Shown piece after piece: positions 18,421-26,174 of a stretch of 64,000 bases of DNA. The stretch is from Bifidobacterium breve (GTDB lineage Bacteria; Actinomycetota; Thermoleophilia; Solirubrobacterales; Solirubrobacteraceae): the NCBI GenBank assembly GCA_945878865.1, contig CAMCUD010000020.1, positions 1 through 64,000 of the forward strand, read 5' to 3'. The position numbers were made by a program, and so were the translations under genes. The notes below the pieces were generated by a model. The model had not been told where the DNA came from and did no database searches. It saw only the letters and a program-made list of their open reading frames with translations. Position 1 is the first letter of the stretch. Every line of letters starts with the position of its first letter.

Positions 18421-18683
18421 GAGTCGGCAGGCAGTCGGGCCTCGGACGCGTGCTCGTAGACGTAGTCCACGGCCTGTCCGACGGTCAGGATCTTCACGGC
18501 GTCCTGATCCGGGATCTTCACCCCGTAGGAGTCCTCCAGCTCGAGCACGAGCTGGTAGAGGTCGAGCGAGTCGGCCTCCAGGTCCTCCTTGAAGCGGGTC
18601 TCCAGCGCGATCTGCGACGGATCGAGTTCCAGCTCGTCCGCCAGATGTGACCGCACGAGATCGAAGATCTCCTCCCGGGTCAT
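18417..18683 (-). CDS. acpP: Acyl carrier protein
   Basis: 88 aa acidic protein that carries the growing acyl chain on phosphopantetheine. The attachment serine lies in EADSLDLYQLVLELED. It is slightly longer than the usual 78 aa because of a C-terminal tail (ASEARLPADS). ATG overlaps the plsX stop as ATGA. It stands upstream of rnc in the conserved plsX-acpP-rnc-smc order. Confidence 0.95.
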   Translation of the reverse strand: MTREEIFDLVRSHLADELELDPSQIALETRFKEDLEADSLDLYQLVLELEDSYGVKIPDQDAVKILTVGQAVDYVYEHASEARLPADS

Positions 18684-19753
18684 GACGAACTCGGAACGCT
18701 AACCGCTGCGTCGGCCGGAGGCGACGCCGGGGGCGCGCTGCGCAGGGCGCCCGCCGCCTCGAGCGCGGTGCGGGTCTTGCCCACCACGTCGCCCTCGGTG
18801 CCCCGCGCGGCCAGCAGGATCGCGCGGGCGATGCCGTGGCGCGTGAACCGGCCGTGCGGCACGACGCCGAGGCGCCGCAGCCCGAGCAGGTAGGCCCCGC
18901 CCTGCAGCTCCGGGTCGATCTCGGCGCGGAAGCCGTAGAGCGACGGCCGCAGCAGGAAGCCGCCGGTCTTCGCGCGCACGGAGCGCATTGCGATCGCCTT
19001 GATCTCCTTCAGCGTGCGCTGCGACGTGCCCTCGATGACCTTCAGCGCGATGTTGCCGCTGAACCCGTCGGCGACGACGACATCGGCGACGTTCTCCATG
19101 ATCCGGTGCCCCTCGACGTTCCCGACGAAGTCCAGCCCCGTTGCCGTGGCGAGGCGCGCGTGTGCCTCGACGACCTCGGCGGTGCCGCGCGTGGGCTCCT
19201 CGCCGTTGGACAGCAGCGCCACGCGGGGCGACTCGATGCCCAGGACGACCTGCGAGAGCGCGGCGCCCATGTAGGCGAACTGCACGAGGTGCTCGGGCCG
19301 CACCTCGACGTTCGCGCCGACGTCGAGCAGCGTCACGGGCGAGCCGGGGATCGGGAGCGGGAGCGCCAGCGCCGGGCGGTGGATCCCCCGGGCGCGCTTG
19401 ATGTTGAAGAGGCCGGCCGCCAGCGCGGCGCCGGTGGAACCGCCGGCGACGAGCGCGTCGGCCTGGCCGTCAGCGACCGCGGCGGCGGCACGCACGATCG
19501 AGGCGTCGCGCTGCGAGCGGGCCGCGGCAGCGGGATCGGCGGCCTTCGCGATGGAGACCGGGGCGTCGACGACCTCGACGCCGTCCGGCGTCGGGCCTAT
19601 CTGGTCTGCAGGTCCGAACAGCAGCACGCGAACGCCGCGCTCTGCGGCGAGCGCGGCGCCTGCAGCTACCTCAGCTGGGCCGAGATCGGCTCCGTTGGCA
19701 TCGACGGCGACGGTGATCGTCCCCGCCGGGGACTGCCCCGGCACCGAGGTCAC
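18680..19753 (-). CDS. plsX: Phosphate acyltransferase PlsX
   Basis: 357 aa, GTG start directly abutting the rpmF stop. It transfers acyl chains from acyl-ACP to phosphate, making acyl-phosphate for phospholipid synthesis by PlsY, which is not in the window. Family features: TVAVDANGADLGPAEVAAGA at the N-terminus, LVAGGSTGAALAAGLF, LDVGANVEVRPEHLVQFAYMG and VVADGFSGNIALKVIEGT. It is longer than usual at the C-terminus by a low-complexity Ala/Pro/Ser tail. Confidence 0.94.
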   Translation of the reverse strand: MTSVPGQSPAGTITVAVDANGADLGPAEVAAGAALAAERGVRVLLFGPADQIGPTPDGVEVVDAPVSIAKAADPAAAARSQRDASIVRAAAAVADGQADALVAGGSTGAALAAGLFNIKRARGIHRPALALPLPIPGSPVTLLDVGANVEVRPEHLVQFAYMGAALSQVVLGIESPRVALLSNGEEPTRGTAEVVEAHARLATATGLDFVGNVEGHRIMENVADVVVADGFSGNIALKVIEGTSQRTLKEIKAIAMRSVRAKTGGFLLRPSLYGFRAEIDPELQGGAYLLGLRRLGVVPHGRFTRHGIARAILLAARGTEGDVVGKTRTALEAAGALRSAPPASPPADAAVSVPSSS

Positions 19754-19954
19754 CTAGTGGTCGTGATCGTGGTCGTGTCCGGAGGGCGCGACGACTTCAC
19801 GGCCGGCGTAGAAGCCGCAGGTCGGGCAGACCCGGTGCGGACGGCGCGGGCTGTGGCACTGCGGGCACGAGTTGTACGACGGGGCCTGCAGCTTGTGCTG
19901 GCTCCGGCGCTTCGTCGTGCGGCTGTGGGACTGCTTCTGCTTTGGTACGGCCAT
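19754..19954 (-). CDS. rpmF: 50S ribosomal protein L32, zinc-ribbon type with His/Asp tail
   Basis: 66 aa starting MAVPKQKQSHSRT. Four cysteines (CPQC and CPTC) form a zinc ribbon. The C-terminus ends in alternating His-Asp (GHDHDHDH), which is unusual for L32 and could bind metal. Its ATG shares the palindrome CCATGG with the start of the divergent adenylate cyclase. In most genomes yceD lies immediately upstream; here the cyclase gene intervenes. Confidence 0.94.
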   Translation of the reverse strand: MAVPKQKQSHSRTTKRRSQHKLQAPSYNSCPQCHSPRRPHRVCPTCGFYAGREVVAPSGHDHDHDH

Positions 19955-21545
19955 GGGCAGGCGAGGATACAAGAGCGAGAGGCACGTCGAGGGGCGGGAC
20001 GTTCCGGCGCGTGCGGACTCGCGCCGTCAGCGGGCGCTGGAGGCCCTGCGCTCGCCCCGCGCCCGGTACAACCTCATCCGCGTCTTCCTGTCCGTCGCGA
20101 TGGTCATCGCCAACCTCGTGGGCGCCGCCGTCGCGTTCGTCATGGTCGTCTGGGTCGTGCCGTTCCCGGCCCTCGACGAGGTCGATGAGGGCCGGTGGTG
20201 GGTGACGTTCGCCGCACTCGGCGCCTACGTGCTCGTGGCGGTCGTGCTCGGCAGCGTCGAGAGCCTCCGCCGCTCCACCGCCGTGCGCGCCTGGGCGATC
20301 AGCGGTGAGCCGGCCAGCGAAGCCGAGCAGGAGCTCGTGCTTCGCCTGCCGTGGAGGCTCGTGCAGATCCAGGTCGTCCTGTGGCTCATCGGCATCACGC
20401 TCTTCACCGCGTTCGCGGCCATCCGCTACTCGTGGGAGCTCGCCCTCGACGTCGCGCTCTCCGCCTTCCTGGCCGCGATGGGCACGTGGGGCTTCGCCTA
20501 CCTGCTTGCCGAGCGGATCCTGCGCCCCCTGGCCGCGGACTCCCTGTCCTCCGGCGCGCCGGAGACCCCGACGACCGCCAGCGTCAGCGTCCGTATCCTC
20601 CTCACGTGGGGCCTGAGCACCGGTGTGCCGGTCGTCGCGGTGGCCCTCATCGGTCTCGGTGAGATCGTCGGTCTCCTCAACGCCGAGCCCGACCGCCTCG
20701 GCGTCGCGATGCTCGCACTCGCCGGCACGGCGCTCATCATCGGGATCCTCGCCACCATCCTCGTGTCCCGCTCCATCGCCGACCCGATCATCGCGCTGCG
20801 CCAGGCGATCGGCCGGCTGCGCCGCGGCGACCTCGACGCCCGCTCGCCCGTGTACGACGGCAGCGAGATCGGCATGCTCCAGGCCGGCTTCAACGAGATG
20901 GTCGTGGGCCTGCGCGAGCGCGCCCGCCTGCATGACCTGTTCGGACGGCAGGTCGGGCAGGACGTCGCGCAGATGGCGCTCGAGCGCGGCGTGCAGCTCG
21001 GCGGTGAGGTCCGCGAGGTCGCCGTGCTGTTCGTCGACATCCTCGGCTCGACGAGCATGGCGGCCGAGCGCCCGGCGACCGAGGTCGTCGGGCTGTTGAA
21101 CCGCTTCTTCGAGGTCGTCGTCGAGATCACCGACCAGCACGGCGGGTTCGTCAACAAGTTCGAGGGCGACGCCGCGCTGTGCGTCTTCGGGGCGCCGCTG
21201 CCGCGCGAGGATGCCGCAGCCGACGCGCTGGCCGCCGCCCGTCACCTGCAGACCGCGCTCATCACCGCCGTGCCCGAACTCGAGGCCGCGATCGGCGTGT
21301 CGGCCGGCCCCGCAGTGGCCGGGAACATCGGCTCGGCCGCGCGATTTGAGTACACCGTCATCGGCGACCCCGTCAACGAGGCTTCCCGCCTCACCGAGCT
21401 GGCGAAGACCGTCCCCGGTCGCGTCCTCGCGTCATCCGCCGTGGTCGCGAAGGCCGCCGAGGACGAACGCGCCGCGTGGCGGGCCGACGGTGAGGTCGTG
21501 CTGCGCGGGCGGCCGGAGCCGACGGGTCTCAGCGTCCCGCGTTAG
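19953..21545 (+). CDS. Membrane class III adenylate cyclase (6TM-HAMP-CHD)
   Basis: 530 aa from ATG 19953. Six membrane helices span about residues 30-290, then HAMP (SRSIADPIIALRQAIGRLRRGDL) and a class III cyclase catalytic domain at about 350-520. Metal-binding Asp residues lie in VLFVDILGSTS and FEGDAALCVFG; the substrate region reads YTVIGDPVNEASRLTELAK. The layout matches the mycobacterial Rv1318c-1320c type, which makes cAMP from ATP. The first in-frame ATG overlaps rpmF's ATG, and no later start precedes the first helix. Its stop overlaps that of yceD. The gene divides the yceD-rpmF pair. Confidence 0.88.
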   Translation: MGRRGYKSERHVEGRDVPARADSRRQRALEALRSPRARYNLIRVFLSVAMVIANLVGAAVAFVMVVWVVPFPALDEVDEGRWWVTFAALGAYVLVAVVLGSVESLRRSTAVRAWAISGEPASEAEQELVLRLPWRLVQIQVVLWLIGITLFTAFAAIRYSWELALDVALSAFLAAMGTWGFAYLLAERILRPLAADSLSSGAPETPTTASVSVRILLTWGLSTGVPVVAVALIGLGEIVGLLNAEPDRLGVAMLALAGTALIIGILATILVSRSIADPIIALRQAIGRLRRGDLDARSPVYDGSEIGMLQAGFNEMVVGLRERARLHDLFGRQVGQDVAQMALERGVQLGGEVREVAVLFVDILGSTSMAAERPATEVVGLLNRFFEVVVEITDQHGGFVNKFEGDAALCVFGAPLPREDAAADALAAARHLQTALITAVPELEAAIGVSAGPAVAGNIGSAARFEYTVIGDPVNEASRLTELAKTVPGRVLASSAVVAKAAEDERAAWRADGEVVLRGRPEPTGLSVPR

Positions 21546-22075
21546 TCGAACTTCAGTTCGGACAGCTTCGCCCAGCGCGGGTCGATGCCGTCCTCGGCGT
21601 CGTCGGCGTCCTCGCGGTCGCTGACGCCGACCCCGCCGGTGGCGGCCATCGCCTCCTGCCGCCCGACACACGCCTCCGTGTCGGGGCAGACGAGCTGGTT
21701 GGGCAGCGCGAGGACGAGCGCGTCCCGCGCCCATGCGGCGACGTCCAGCACGTCGTGGTCGTCGACGTACGGGCTCTCGAGGTCGGCGCCGCCGCCGGGC
21801 TGATCGATCTCCCGCGCATCGACGGCCTGGTGGATCACCGCGTCCTCGAGGCAGCGCATGCACGGCCCGTGGACGTCGGTCTCCAGGCGCAGGCGCAGGC
21901 TGTAGCCCGACCCGGACATGCGGCTCACGTCGAGGACGACCTCGGCAGGGTCGACGGTGTACGCGGCGTCGCCGAAGCTCAGCGGTTCGAACGTCGTCGA
22001 GAGGTCGAGCCGGCGGCCCTCACCGGGCTTGAGCCGCAGCCGGGCGAGATCGAAGGTGTCGGTCCGGGCGGACAT
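21542..22075 (-). CDS. yceD: YceD family (DUF177) protein
   Basis: 177 aa from MSARTDTFDLARL; the track adds 77 upstream codons antisense to the dehydrogenase. The family is linked to 23S rRNA accumulation and is normally co-transcribed with rpmF. Cysteines in GPCMRCLEDAV and CPDTEAC are typical, and the C-terminal DPRWAKLSELKF is a family signature. A -10-like TACATT lies just upstream. It converges on the cyclase with a shared TTAG stop overlap. Confidence 0.9.
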   Translation of the reverse strand: MSARTDTFDLARLRLKPGEGRRLDLSTTFEPLSFGDAAYTVDPAEVVLDVSRMSGSGYSLRLRLETDVHGPCMRCLEDAVIHQAVDAREIDQPGGGADLESPYVDDHDVLDVAAWARDALVLALPNQLVCPDTEACVGRQEAMAATGGVGVSDREDADDAEDGIDPRWAKLSELKFD

Positions 22076-22081
22076 GGTTCC

Positions 22082-22087
22082 AATGTA
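22082..22087 (-). promoter_or_regulatory. Possible -10 element of yceD
   Basis: TACATT on the minus strand, 6 bp before the yceD ATG, fits TAnnnT. No good -35 was seen. The transcript would have a very short or no leader. A small CCCGC/GCGGG hairpin lies next to it. Confidence 0.3.
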
Positions 22088-22115
22088 GCCCCCGCATCGC
22101 GGGAGAATGGACGGC

Positions 22116-23120
22116 ATGCGCGCGATGCTCCTCGATGAACCCGGGCGACCGCTGCGGGCCGCAGAGCTCCCGGTTCCCGAGCCGGCCGACGACCAGGTCC
22201 TCGTCCGCGTCCTGGCCTGCGGTGTCTGCCGGACGGACCTGCACATCCGCGACGGCGAGGTGACGCCGAGCGGCACGGGCGGCGGCGAGGTGACGCCGAG
22301 CGGCACGGGCGGCGGCTACCCGATCACGCCCGGGCACCAGATCGTCGGCGAGCGCCAGGACACGGGCGCAGTCGTCGGCATCCCGTGGCTGGGCTGGACG
22401 TGCGGGGTGTGCCGGTACTGCACGACCGGCCGGGAGAACCTCTGCGACCGGGCCCGGTTCACGGGGCTCGACGTCCCGGGCGGCTTCGCCGAGTGGACCG
22501 TCGCCGACCCGCGCTTCTGCCTGCCGCTGCCCGCCGAGGTCGCCGCCGACCCGATCGCCGCGGCGCCGTTGCTGTGCGCCGGGCTCATCGGGCACCGCAC
22601 GTACCGCTTCGCCGGCGACGCCGAGCGCATCGGCATCTACGGCTTCGGCGCGGCGGCGCATCTCGTCTGCCAGGTCGCCGTCCACGAGGGGCGGCGGGTC
22701 TACGCGTTCACGAGCCCGGGTGACGAGGAGGCCCAGGCGTTCGCCCGCGAGCTCGGCGCGGTGTGGGCGGGCGGTTCGGACGAGGCGCCTCCCGACGAGC
22801 TCGACGCGGCGCTCATCTTCGCCCCCGTCGGGCCCCTGGTCCCCGCCGCGCTGCGAGCCGTCGCCAAGGGCGGCAGCGTCGTGTGCGGCGGCATCCACAT
22901 GAGCGACATCCCGAGCTTCCCCTATGCCGACCTGTGGGGCGAACGGGTCATCCGGTCGGTCGCGAACCTGACCCGCGAGGACGGCGCGTCGTTCCTCGAG
23001 GCCGCGCGCGCCGCCGGCGTGCGCACGCGGACCACGAGCTACGCGCTCGACGAGGCCGAGCGCGCGCTGGAGGACCTGCGACACGGCCGCCTCGAGGGCG
23101 CCGCGGTGCTGACGATCTAA
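22116..23120 (+). CDS. Zinc-dependent alcohol dehydrogenase with a duplicated 10-residue insert
   Basis: 334 aa. GGGAG stands 10 nt before ATG 22116 but only 1 nt before ATG 22107, so 22116 is preferred. It is a medium-chain dehydrogenase/reductase. Catalytic-zinc ligands are in CGVCRTDLH and TPGHQIVGE. Structural-zinc cysteines are in CGVCRYCTTGRENLC. The nucleotide-binding loop is weak (GIYGFGAAAHLVCQ). Between the first zinc ligands and GYPITPGH lies GEVTPSGTGG twice, encoded by a perfect 30-bp tandem repeat. It is most like NAD(P)-dependent AdhA-type enzymes. Confidence 0.88.
   Translation: MRAMLLDEPGRPLRAAELPVPEPADDQVLVRVLACGVCRTDLHIRDGEVTPSGTGGGEVTPSGTGGGYPITPGHQIVGERQDTGAVVGIPWLGWTCGVCRYCTTGRENLCDRARFTGLDVPGGFAEWTVADPRFCLPLPAEVAADPIAAAPLLCAGLIGHRTYRFAGDAERIGIYGFGAAAHLVCQVAVHEGRRVYAFTSPGDEEAQAFARELGAVWAGGSDEAPPDELDAALIFAPVGPLVPAALRAVAKGGSVVCGGIHMSDIPSFPYADLWGERVIRSVANLTREDGASFLEAARAAGVRTRTTSYALDEAERALEDLRHGRLEGAAVLTI
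22254..22313 (+). repeat. Perfect tandem duplication, 2 x 30 bp, inside the alcohol dehydrogenase gene
   Basis: Two identical 30-bp copies (22254-22283 and 22284-22313, each starting GGCGAGGTGACG) encode GEVTPSGTGG twice. Identity at every base implies a recent duplication. Ten extra residues per copy keep the frame. Confidence 0.97.
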
Positions 23121-23929
23121 GCCGCCTCCTCGACCGCCGCGTGCTCGAGCGCCCACTCGAGCGCGGCATCGGCGACCGCCTCCCAGCCGTCCGCCGCCGG
23201 CAGGAGGTGCGGCCCCTCGAACTCCATGATCTCGGTGATCGTGCCCTCGCCCTTGTAGTGCTTGAGGTTCGACTTCTGGATCGCGGGCGGCATGAGGTGA
23301 TCGTCGCTGCCGGAGATGAACAGCAGCGGCGCGCGGTCGGGGTTCTTGTAGTTCACCCACGTGTCCTGGTGACCGGGCAGCAGGTTGGCGGTCACGCTGT
23401 TCCACAGGATGCGGCCGGAGGCGGGGACGTGGTAGCGGTCGTAGAGCTCTCTCGCGCGCTCCTCGCTGAACCCGTTCGTGAAGACGTACTTCCACTGCTC
23501 GAAGGTGTAGCCGACGGCCTTGTGGTGATTGGCCGGGTTCTTCAGGACCGGGAACGTCGCCTTGATCTGCTCCGGCGGAAGCGCTTTGACGCCTTCGGTC
23601 GGCGCGGAGTTGATCGCGACGCCGGCCGCGCCGTAGCCGTGGTCGAGCAGGATCTGCGTGAACGCGCCGCCCGCGGAGTGGCCCATGATGATCGGCGGGG
23701 CGTCGAGGTCGTCGAGCACGCCCTCCAGGTGCTCGATGAGGGCCGGGACGCGGAGGTCGACGATGGGTGTCGGGTCCTCGTTCAGGGCCTCGACCTCGAC
23801 CTCGAAGCCGGGGTAGGCGGGGGTGATGACGGTGAATCCCTTCGCCTCGTAACGGGCCTTCCAGTGTTCCCAGCTACGCGGGGTGACCCAGAAGCCGTGG
23901 ACGAGGACGATCGTGTCCGGTGAGCTCAT
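23117..23929 (-). CDS. Alpha/beta-hydrolase
   Basis: 270 aa from MSSPDTIVLVHGFWV; the longer track start overlaps the LuxR gene. The oxyanion-hole motif is LVHGFW. The nucleophile is Ser in IIMGHSAGGAFTQ. The acid and His lie in SGSDDHLMPP and EGPHLLPA. No signal peptide is seen, so it is probably cytoplasmic. The substrate is unknown. It lies 31 bp after the LuxR regulator, probably in its operon, and its stop overlaps the dehydrogenase stop (CTAA). Confidence 0.82.
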   Translation of the reverse strand: MSSPDTIVLVHGFWVTPRSWEHWKARYEAKGFTVITPAYPGFEVEVEALNEDPTPIVDLRVPALIEHLEGVLDDLDAPPIIMGHSAGGAFTQILLDHGYGAAGVAINSAPTEGVKALPPEQIKATFPVLKNPANHHKAVGYTFEQWKYVFTNGFSEERARELYDRYHVPASGRILWNSVTANLLPGHQDTWVNYKNPDRAPLLFISGSDDHLMPPAIQKSNLKHYKGEGTITEIMEFEGPHLLPAADGWEAVADAALEWALEHAAVEEAA

Positions 23930-23960
23930 GCCGCCACCCTTGCGCGTGCCGAGCCGCGTG

Positions 23961-26165
23961 TCAGCCGTCTGGCGGCGAATCACCTAGGTGAACCGCACGC
24001 GCGACGGCCTGGGCGCGGGTCGTGGTCCCCAGCTTTCTGTAGACCGACTTCACATGGGAGTGCACGGTGTTGAACGAGATGTAGAGCCGCTCGCCGATCT
24101 CGCGCTCGCTGAGCCCGCTGCCGAGCAGGCGCAGGATCTCGCGCTCGCGCTCGCTCAGGGCGGCATCGACCAGCCGGCGCCGCGCGGCCGCGAGCCGGGC
24201 CGGGAACGCGCCAGGGTCCGGACAGCGTCCGAGGAGCTCGTCGACCTCGTCGAGGATCGCCGCGGCGCGCTCGTAGTCGCCCAGTGCGGCGACGGTCGGC
24301 GCGAGGGCCAGGAGCCCGTCGGCGAGATCGAGCGGCTGCCGCCACAGGCGGCGCAGGAACACCCCCTGCTCGAGGTGCGGCAGGGCCTCCTCGGCGCGGC
24401 CGTGCGCGGCGAGGGCCGCGCCGTACGACGTGTGGACCTCACCGTCCTCGATGGCCTCGATCAGGCCGCGCTCGATCGTCAGCTCACGCGTCTCCGTGGC
24501 CAGGCGGAGCTGCAGGTCGCGGTCGCCGCGCGCACCCGCGATGAGGGCGAGGTCGGCCATGGCGCCGAGACCGACGATCCACTGGTCCGAGGCCGGGCCG
24601 ATCTCAGCGGTCTCGCGCAGCCAGCGCTCGGCCTCGTCGAGATTCCCCGCGCAGTAGTGGCCCCAGCCCAGCGACCAGGTGATGATCGGCCGCAGCGGCG
24701 ACTCGGGCCCCTCGAGCTCGAGCGACCGCGCGCCGTGTTCGAGGATCGCGCCGACGTCGCCCCAGCCGAAGGCGGCCGTCAGGACGGAGATCGACGACTC
24801 GAGCGAGGCGAAGCCGTCGATCGTCGGTCCCGCATCCAGGCCGCCCAGCGTCCCGGCCCGGGCGATCGCGCCACGCATGTCCGCCTCGCGGCCCACGAGC
24901 GCCATCGCCCACGCCCGGACGACGAGCGATTGCGCATCGGCCTGCAGCACCTCCTCGGGGATCAGCTCGAGCCAGTCGACGACGGACGCGGTCCGGCCGG
25001 CGTTGGCATACGCATTCCAGTGCTCGGCGATGAGGGCGGAGGCGTCGGCGTACGCGCCCGCCGCGACCGCATGGTGGATCGCCTCGTCCGGCGTCCCCGA
25101 CGCCGCGTGCCACGCCGCGGCCCGGCGGTGCAGCTCGGGCGCAAGCCGGCGCTCGCGCCGGTCGAGCTCGCGGCGGAGAATCTGCGCGAAGAGGTGGTGG
25201 AACCGAAACCACGCGCGCCGGTCGTCGAGCGGAATCAGGAACAGGTTCGTGCGAGCAAGACGCTCGAGGGCGTCAGCGCTGCCGTCGGTCTGCAAGACCG
25301 CATCGCACAGCGGGGCGCAGAGCCGTTCCAGCACGGACGTGCGGACCATGAAGTCCTGGAGGTCCGGGGGCGCGGCCGCGAGCACCTCCGCGCCGAGGAA
25401 GTCGACGACGTGCGCGCTCGTCCCGTCGAACTGCGCGACGAGCGCCCGGCGATCAGGCGCACCCTCCAGGACGAGCGCCGCGAGGTACAGCCCCGCAGGC
25501 CAGCCTTCGGTGCGAGCGACGAGCAGCGCGACGTCCTCGGGCTCGAGATCGAGGCCCAGCCCATCGTTGAGGAACGTCGCGGCCTCGAGCTCGGTGAACG
25601 CGAGCGCGTCGGTCCGCACCTCCAGCAGCCGGCGCCGCGCCCGCAGCGTGCCGAGGGGGAGTCCCGGGTCGGTCCGTGAGGCGACGACGATCTGCACGGA
25701 CGCGGGTGCGTGCTCGACGAACCACGCGACGCTGTCGTGCGCCGGCCCGGGCCCGAGCCGGTGGAAGTCGTCGAGGATCAACGCGATCGGGGAGGCCGCG
25801 ACGAGCGCGTTGACGAGCCGTGGCAGCGCGGTCTCGACCAGCGGTGCAGCGGCGAGCCGCTCGGCGCCTGCGGCAGCGGCGAGGCCGGGAGCCGCCTGGT
25901 CCAGCGCGGCGATCACGTGCGCCCAGAGCACGATCGCGTCGCGGTCGCCCTCGTCGAGGCTCAGCCACGCGACCGGCCGTACCGACGCCTCGCGTCGGCG
26001 CCAATCCGCCAGCAGCGTGGTCTTCCCGGACCCGGCCGGACACGCGACGACCGTGAGCCGATCGGCGGCGCCACTCAGGAGGTCGAGCAGGCGATCGCGC
26101 CCGACGACCTCCGCCGGCACGGCCGGAGGGTGCAGCTTCGTCAGGACCAGATCGGGCGCGGTCAC
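23961..26165 (-). CDS. Large ATP-binding LuxR-family (MalT-like) transcriptional regulator
   Basis: 734 aa, GTG start. The N-terminal STAND-type ATPase has Walker A CPAGSGKTTLLADW and Walker B-like IALILDDFHRL. TPR-like helical repeats fill the middle. The C-terminal LuxR HTH is at about residues 665-725 (LSEREREILRLLGSGLSEREIGERL, FNTVHSHVKSVYRKLG). Family members activate genes upon binding an inducer and ATP. It lies 9 bp after the acyl-CoA synthetase on the same strand and upstream of a hydrolase, which may be its targets. Confidence 0.9.
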   Translation of the reverse strand: MTAPDLVLTKLHPPAVPAEVVGRDRLLDLLSGAADRLTVVACPAGSGKTTLLADWRRREASVRPVAWLSLDEGDRDAIVLWAHVIAALDQAAPGLAAAAGAERLAAAPLVETALPRLVNALVAASPIALILDDFHRLGPGPAHDSVAWFVEHAPASVQIVVASRTDPGLPLGTLRARRRLLEVRTDALAFTELEAATFLNDGLGLDLEPEDVALLVARTEGWPAGLYLAALVLEGAPDRRALVAQFDGTSAHVVDFLGAEVLAAAPPDLQDFMVRTSVLERLCAPLCDAVLQTDGSADALERLARTNLFLIPLDDRRAWFRFHHLFAQILRRELDRRERRLAPELHRRAAAWHAASGTPDEAIHHAVAAGAYADASALIAEHWNAYANAGRTASVVDWLELIPEEVLQADAQSLVVRAWAMALVGREADMRGAIARAGTLGGLDAGPTIDGFASLESSISVLTAAFGWGDVGAILEHGARSLELEGPESPLRPIITWSLGWGHYCAGNLDEAERWLRETAEIGPASDQWIVGLGAMADLALIAGARGDRDLQLRLATETRELTIERGLIEAIEDGEVHTSYGAALAAHGRAEEALPHLEQGVFLRRLWRQPLDLADGLLALAPTVAALGDYERAAAILDEVDELLGRCPDPGAFPARLAAARRRLVDAALSEREREILRLLGSGLSEREIGERLYISFNTVHSHVKSVYRKLGTTTRAQAVARAVHLGDSPPDG

Positions 26166-26174
26166 CCGATGGCA

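Noticed and set aside
20000-21245. Long minus-strand ORF (19797..21245) opposite the cyclase
   Set aside because: No family features; the cyclase domain on the plus strand explains the coding signal.
22107-22115. ATG 22107 as the start of the alcohol dehydrogenase
   Set aside because: GGGAG is only 1 nt away, too close to act as ribosome-binding site. ATG 22116 has 10-nt spacing and fits the family N-terminus.
22254-22313. CRISPR or mobile-element repeat
   Set aside because: It is a direct two-copy tandem in frame within a gene, with no spacers or terminal inverted repeats.
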